In this document: positions 4,896-6,842 of the stretch, piece after piece
Layout of the letters: each line of letters starts with the position of its first letter
Position numbering within the stretch: the first letter of the stretch is position 1
Source: Polynucleobacter meluiroseus
GTDB taxonomy: Bacteria; Pseudomonadota; Gammaproteobacteria; Burkholderiales; Burkholderiaceae
Direction of reading: 5' to 3'
Assembly: GCA_945867755.1 (NCBI GenBank)
Contig: CAMBJN010000077.1
Span: 1-6,842, forward strand
Length of the DNA stretch: 6,842 nt
The notes under the pieces: model-generated
Seen by the model: only the letters and a program-made list of their open reading frames with translations
What the model was told of the DNA's origin: nothing
Database searches by the model: none
Program-made: the position numbers and the translations under genes

Positions 4896-6842
4896 ATGGA
4901 GATTCGGTCTGAATCAAAAAAGATAGGTTTTTACTACCTGCTGTTCACAGCGGGTTTTTTGCTTTTCGTTTTCTTTTTAGGTTTGCTTGAAGAGGCCAGT
5001 GGCTCAGGTCTCTGGCTTGGCTATGTTTTCTTATTTGTAACAATTGCGATTTATGCCAGCATTGGACTGATTTCCCGCACCTCTGATATCAGTGATTACT
5101 ACGTGGCGGGGCGCAAGATCCCAGCTATTTTTAATGGTATGGCAACAGCCGCTGACTGGATGAGTGCGGCAACCTTCATTGGTTTGGTGGGCATTCTATT
5201 TAGTTCGGGCTATAAGGGTCTGGCATTCATTGTTGGTTGGACGGGCGGTTTTTGTTTGGTGGCAATGCTCATCGCTCCATACATTCGTAAATTTGGCTCC
5301 TACACCATCCCAGATTTTCTCGCCATCCGCTACAGTCAAGGCAAAGAGGGCGGCAGTAAAACGGTCAGGGTTGTGGCGGTCAGTGCCACCATCATTTGTT
5401 CGTTCGTTTATTTGGTGGCCCAAATTCAAGGCGTGGGTTTGATTGTGAACCGCTTCATTGGCGTTGAGTTTGGGGTAGGCGTCTTCTTTGGTTTGGCTGG
5501 CATCTTGGTCTGTTCTTTTTTGGGTGGGATGCGCGCAGTGACCTGGACTCAGGTAGCCCAGTACATCATTTTTATGATTGCCTTGCTCTTACCCTTGAGC
5601 ATGATTTCTTATAAAAAGCACAATTCTATTTTTCCGCAAGTCACTTATGGCAAGGTCTTACAAGAAATTGAATTTCATGAAAAAGATTTTGAGGTCACCG
5701 CTGAAGAAAATAAAGTTCGCGATTACTACCTAAAGCAGACAATACTTTTAGAGAAAAAAATAAAAGAATTGCCTGATTCTTATTTCCAAGGAAAAAAAGA
5801 AGCTGAGAGAAGTCTTAAGGAGGCGCGCTCCAGTCAAATTCCCCTCAAGGAATTGAAGGCCATTGAAAAGAGGCTGATTGACTACCCGAAGAGCCCATCC
5901 AACGCCTATGAACTTTGGCAGACTCAGAAAAAAGAAGCTCAACTAAAAAGTCAAACAGCTGTCCCATCAATGGACCCCGGATCCGTTAAGGGGGTGGGTG
6001 ATTCCAGCTTGGATAAGCTTAACTTCATTCTTCTTATTTTTTGTTTGATGTTTGGTACAGCCAGCTTGCCTCACATCTTGACACGTTACTACACCACCAC
6101 CAGCGTATCTGCCACGCGTTACTCGGTATTTTGGACTTTACTATTTGTTGTTATCTTCTACCTCAGTGTTCCAGCTTTGGCGGCGATGGTGAAGTTGGAG
6201 CTATTTAAAAATTTGGTGGGGATTTCTTATGCGGACTTACCTAATTGGATATTGAGTTGGCGAAAATTAGATCCACCTGTTTTATCAATCATTGATGTCA
6301 ATGGTGACGGCTTTGTTCAATGGGCTGAGCTTTCAATTTCACCAGATATGATCATCTTGGCAGCCCCAGAAATCACTGGCTTGCCCTATGTGATTTCTGG
6401 TTTAGTTGCAGCGGGGGCTTTGGCTGCGGCATTATCTACAGCAGATGGATTGTTGCTGACAATTGCCAATGCCATTTCACACGATGTTTACTATCACTTG
6501 ATCAATAAAAGCGCTTCACATCAGCGACGCGTCACGATCGCAAAAATCGTTTTATTGGGAGTGGCATTATTTGCAGCTTATGTGACCTCACTGCGACCCG
6601 GGGATATTTTATTTTTGGTGGGCTCCGCCTTCTCTTTGGCAGCATCAAGCTTCTTTGCCGTCTTGATTTTGGCGGTATTCTCAAAACGAATTAATCAATG
6701 GGGGGCCGTAGCAGGCATGCTCACTGGTTTCTTTGTGAGCGGCACTTATATTGTCTTGAACTACCCCTTCGTCTCGCGCCTAACAGGCGTGTTTGGAGAG
6801 CGTTGGTTTGGCATTGATCCGATTGCATCGGGTGCTTTTGGT
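4896..6842 (+). CDS. Sodium:solute symporter, ActP/VC_2705 type (3' end outside window)
   Basis: The frame is open for 649 codons to the window edge. It encodes an inner-membrane LeuT-fold carrier expected to couple Na+ entry to uptake of a small organic acid; acetate is plausible from the acsA neighbour, but the substrate is not proven. Predicted helices lie near residues 12-31, 39-60, 80-104, 107-131, 157-178, 190-209, 217-238, 374-395, 408-431, 492-528, 546-564, 570-596 and 600-622. Family motifs include YYVAGR (68-73), GMATAADWMS (81-90), GGMRAVTWTQVAQY (210-223), GTASLPHILTRYY (387-399) and ALSTADGLLL (512-521). Ala86, Met89, Ala511, Ser514 and Thr515 align with the Na+-site residues of PutP. 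The helix at 12-31 is extra relative to short ActP proteins, with a basic N terminus suggesting it starts in the cytoplasm. ATG 4896 is the first start after an upstream in-frame stop; it has no Shine-Dalgarno sequence. No DUF4212 partner gene lies upstream. Confidence 0.9.
   Translation, partial: MEIRSESKKIGFYYLLFTAGFLLFVFFLGLLEEASGSGLWLGYVFLFVTIAIYASIGLISRTSDISDYYVAGRKIPAIFNGMATAADWMSAATFIGLVGILFSSGYKGLAFIVGWTGGFCLVAMLIAPYIRKFGSYTIPDFLAIRYSQGKEGGSKTVRVVAVSATIICSFVYLVAQIQGVGLIVNRFIGVEFGVGVFFGLAGILVCSFLGGMRAVTWTQVAQYIIFMIALLLPLSMISYKKHNSIFPQVTYGKVLQEIEFHEKDFEVTAEENKVRDYYLKQTILLEKKIKELPDSYFQGKKEAERSLKEARSSQIPLKELKAIEKRLIDYPKSPSNAYELWQTQKKEAQLKSQTAVPSMDPGSVKGVGDSSLDKLNFILLIFCLMFGTASLPHILTRYYTTTSVSATRYSVFWTLLFVVIFYLSVPALAAMVKLELFKNLVGISYADLPNWILSWRKLDPPVLSIIDVNGDGFVQWAELSISPDMIILAAPEITGLPYVISGLVAAGALAAALSTADGLLLTIANAISHDVYYHLINKSASHQRRVTIAKIVLLGVALFAAYVTSLRPGDILFLVGSAFSLAASSFFAVLILAVFSKRINQWGAVAGMLTGFFVSGTYIVLNYPFVSRLTGVFGERWFGIDPIASGAFG
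5613..6014 (+). other. Charged insert of about 130 residues within the symporter
   Basis: Residues 240-373 of the symporter are hydrophilic and rich in Lys, Glu and Gln, with long stretches likely to be helical or coiled-coil (about 255-350), then a Pro/Gly/Ser linker back to the next membrane helix. E. coli ActP has only a short loop here. The piece falls between core helices 5 and 6, so LeuT-fold topology puts it in the periplasm. From memory, long inserts at this place occur in burkholderial VC_2705-type symporters, so it is probably a subfamily trait and not a recent insertion. The DNA is A-rich, with two runs of seven A (5754-5760, 5792-5798). Confidence 0.7.
6294..6329 (+). other. EF-hand calcium-binding loop within the symporter
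   Basis: Residues 467-478, DVNGDGFVQWAE, match the canonical 12-residue EF-hand loop: Asp, Asn and Asp at positions 1, 3 and 5, Gly at 6, a hydrophobic residue (Val) at 8 and Glu at 12. It lies between core helices 7 and 8, the loop that forms the extracellular lid in LeuT-fold transporters, and so should face the periplasm. Calcium binding is inferred from the motif only. Confidence 0.75.

Noticed and set aside
5164..5442. Plus-strand open frame of 92 codons inside the symporter
   Set aside because: It is an alternative frame of the conserved transmembrane coding sequence; the symporter frame carries all the family motifs.
5748..5942. Minus-strand Phe-rich open frame opposite the symporter insert
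   Set aside because: The Phe and Leu richness comes from the complement of Lys/Glu codons in A-rich DNA. There is no support for a real membrane peptide.
1..6842. Mobile element, CRISPR array, toxin-antitoxin or defence system
   Set aside because: All coding space is explained by housekeeping genes. There are no terminal inverted repeats, transposase motifs, spaced repeats or abrupt changes in composition.

Overview
The window looks like chromosomal DNA of a betaproteobacterium in the Burkholderiaceae. The moderate GC, the protein sequences and the gene order fumarase - murI - TonB-like next to acetyl-CoA synthetase suggest a Polynucleobacter-like freshwater organism. This taxonomic call is by recognition only; no database search was possible. 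The content is core metabolism. I see no insertion sequence, phage gene, CRISPR array, tRNA or rRNA.

Left half, minus strand (read right to left): a class I iron-sulfur fumarase (1069-2589), then glutamate racemase murI (1042/1044 down to 241), then the start of a membrane-anchored Pro/Lys-rich protein that resembles TonB (from 223, running off the left edge). The gaps are 24 and 17 bases with no terminator, so the three are probably one transcription unit.

Centre (2590-2822): a divergent control region of about 230 bases between the fumarase and acetyl-CoA synthetase genes. It holds candidate overlapping divergent promoters, a perfect 15-base palindrome, a 9-base direct repeat with an 11-base period, and an 11-codon ORF whose stop overlaps the fumarase start codon.

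Right half, plus strand: acetyl-CoA synthetase acsA (2823-4805) with a strong ribosome binding site, a clear intrinsic terminator (4839-4870), then a sodium:solute symporter of the ActP/VC_2705 type (4896 to the right edge, open). The symporter has an extra N-terminal membrane helix, a charged insert of about 130 residues and a canonical EF-hand calcium-binding loop. By LeuT-fold logic, the insert and the EF-hand both fall on the periplasmic side.

Putting it together (inference): the symporter may import acetate or another short monocarboxylate, Acs activates acetate to acetyl-CoA, and the divergently transcribed fumarase serves the TCA cycle that burns it. MurI (cell wall D-glutamate) and the TonB-like protein appear to be passengers on the fumarase transcript. 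I found no clear new system. The points most worth a second look are the EF-hand in the symporter's predicted extracellular gate loop and the repeat structure of the divergent control region.
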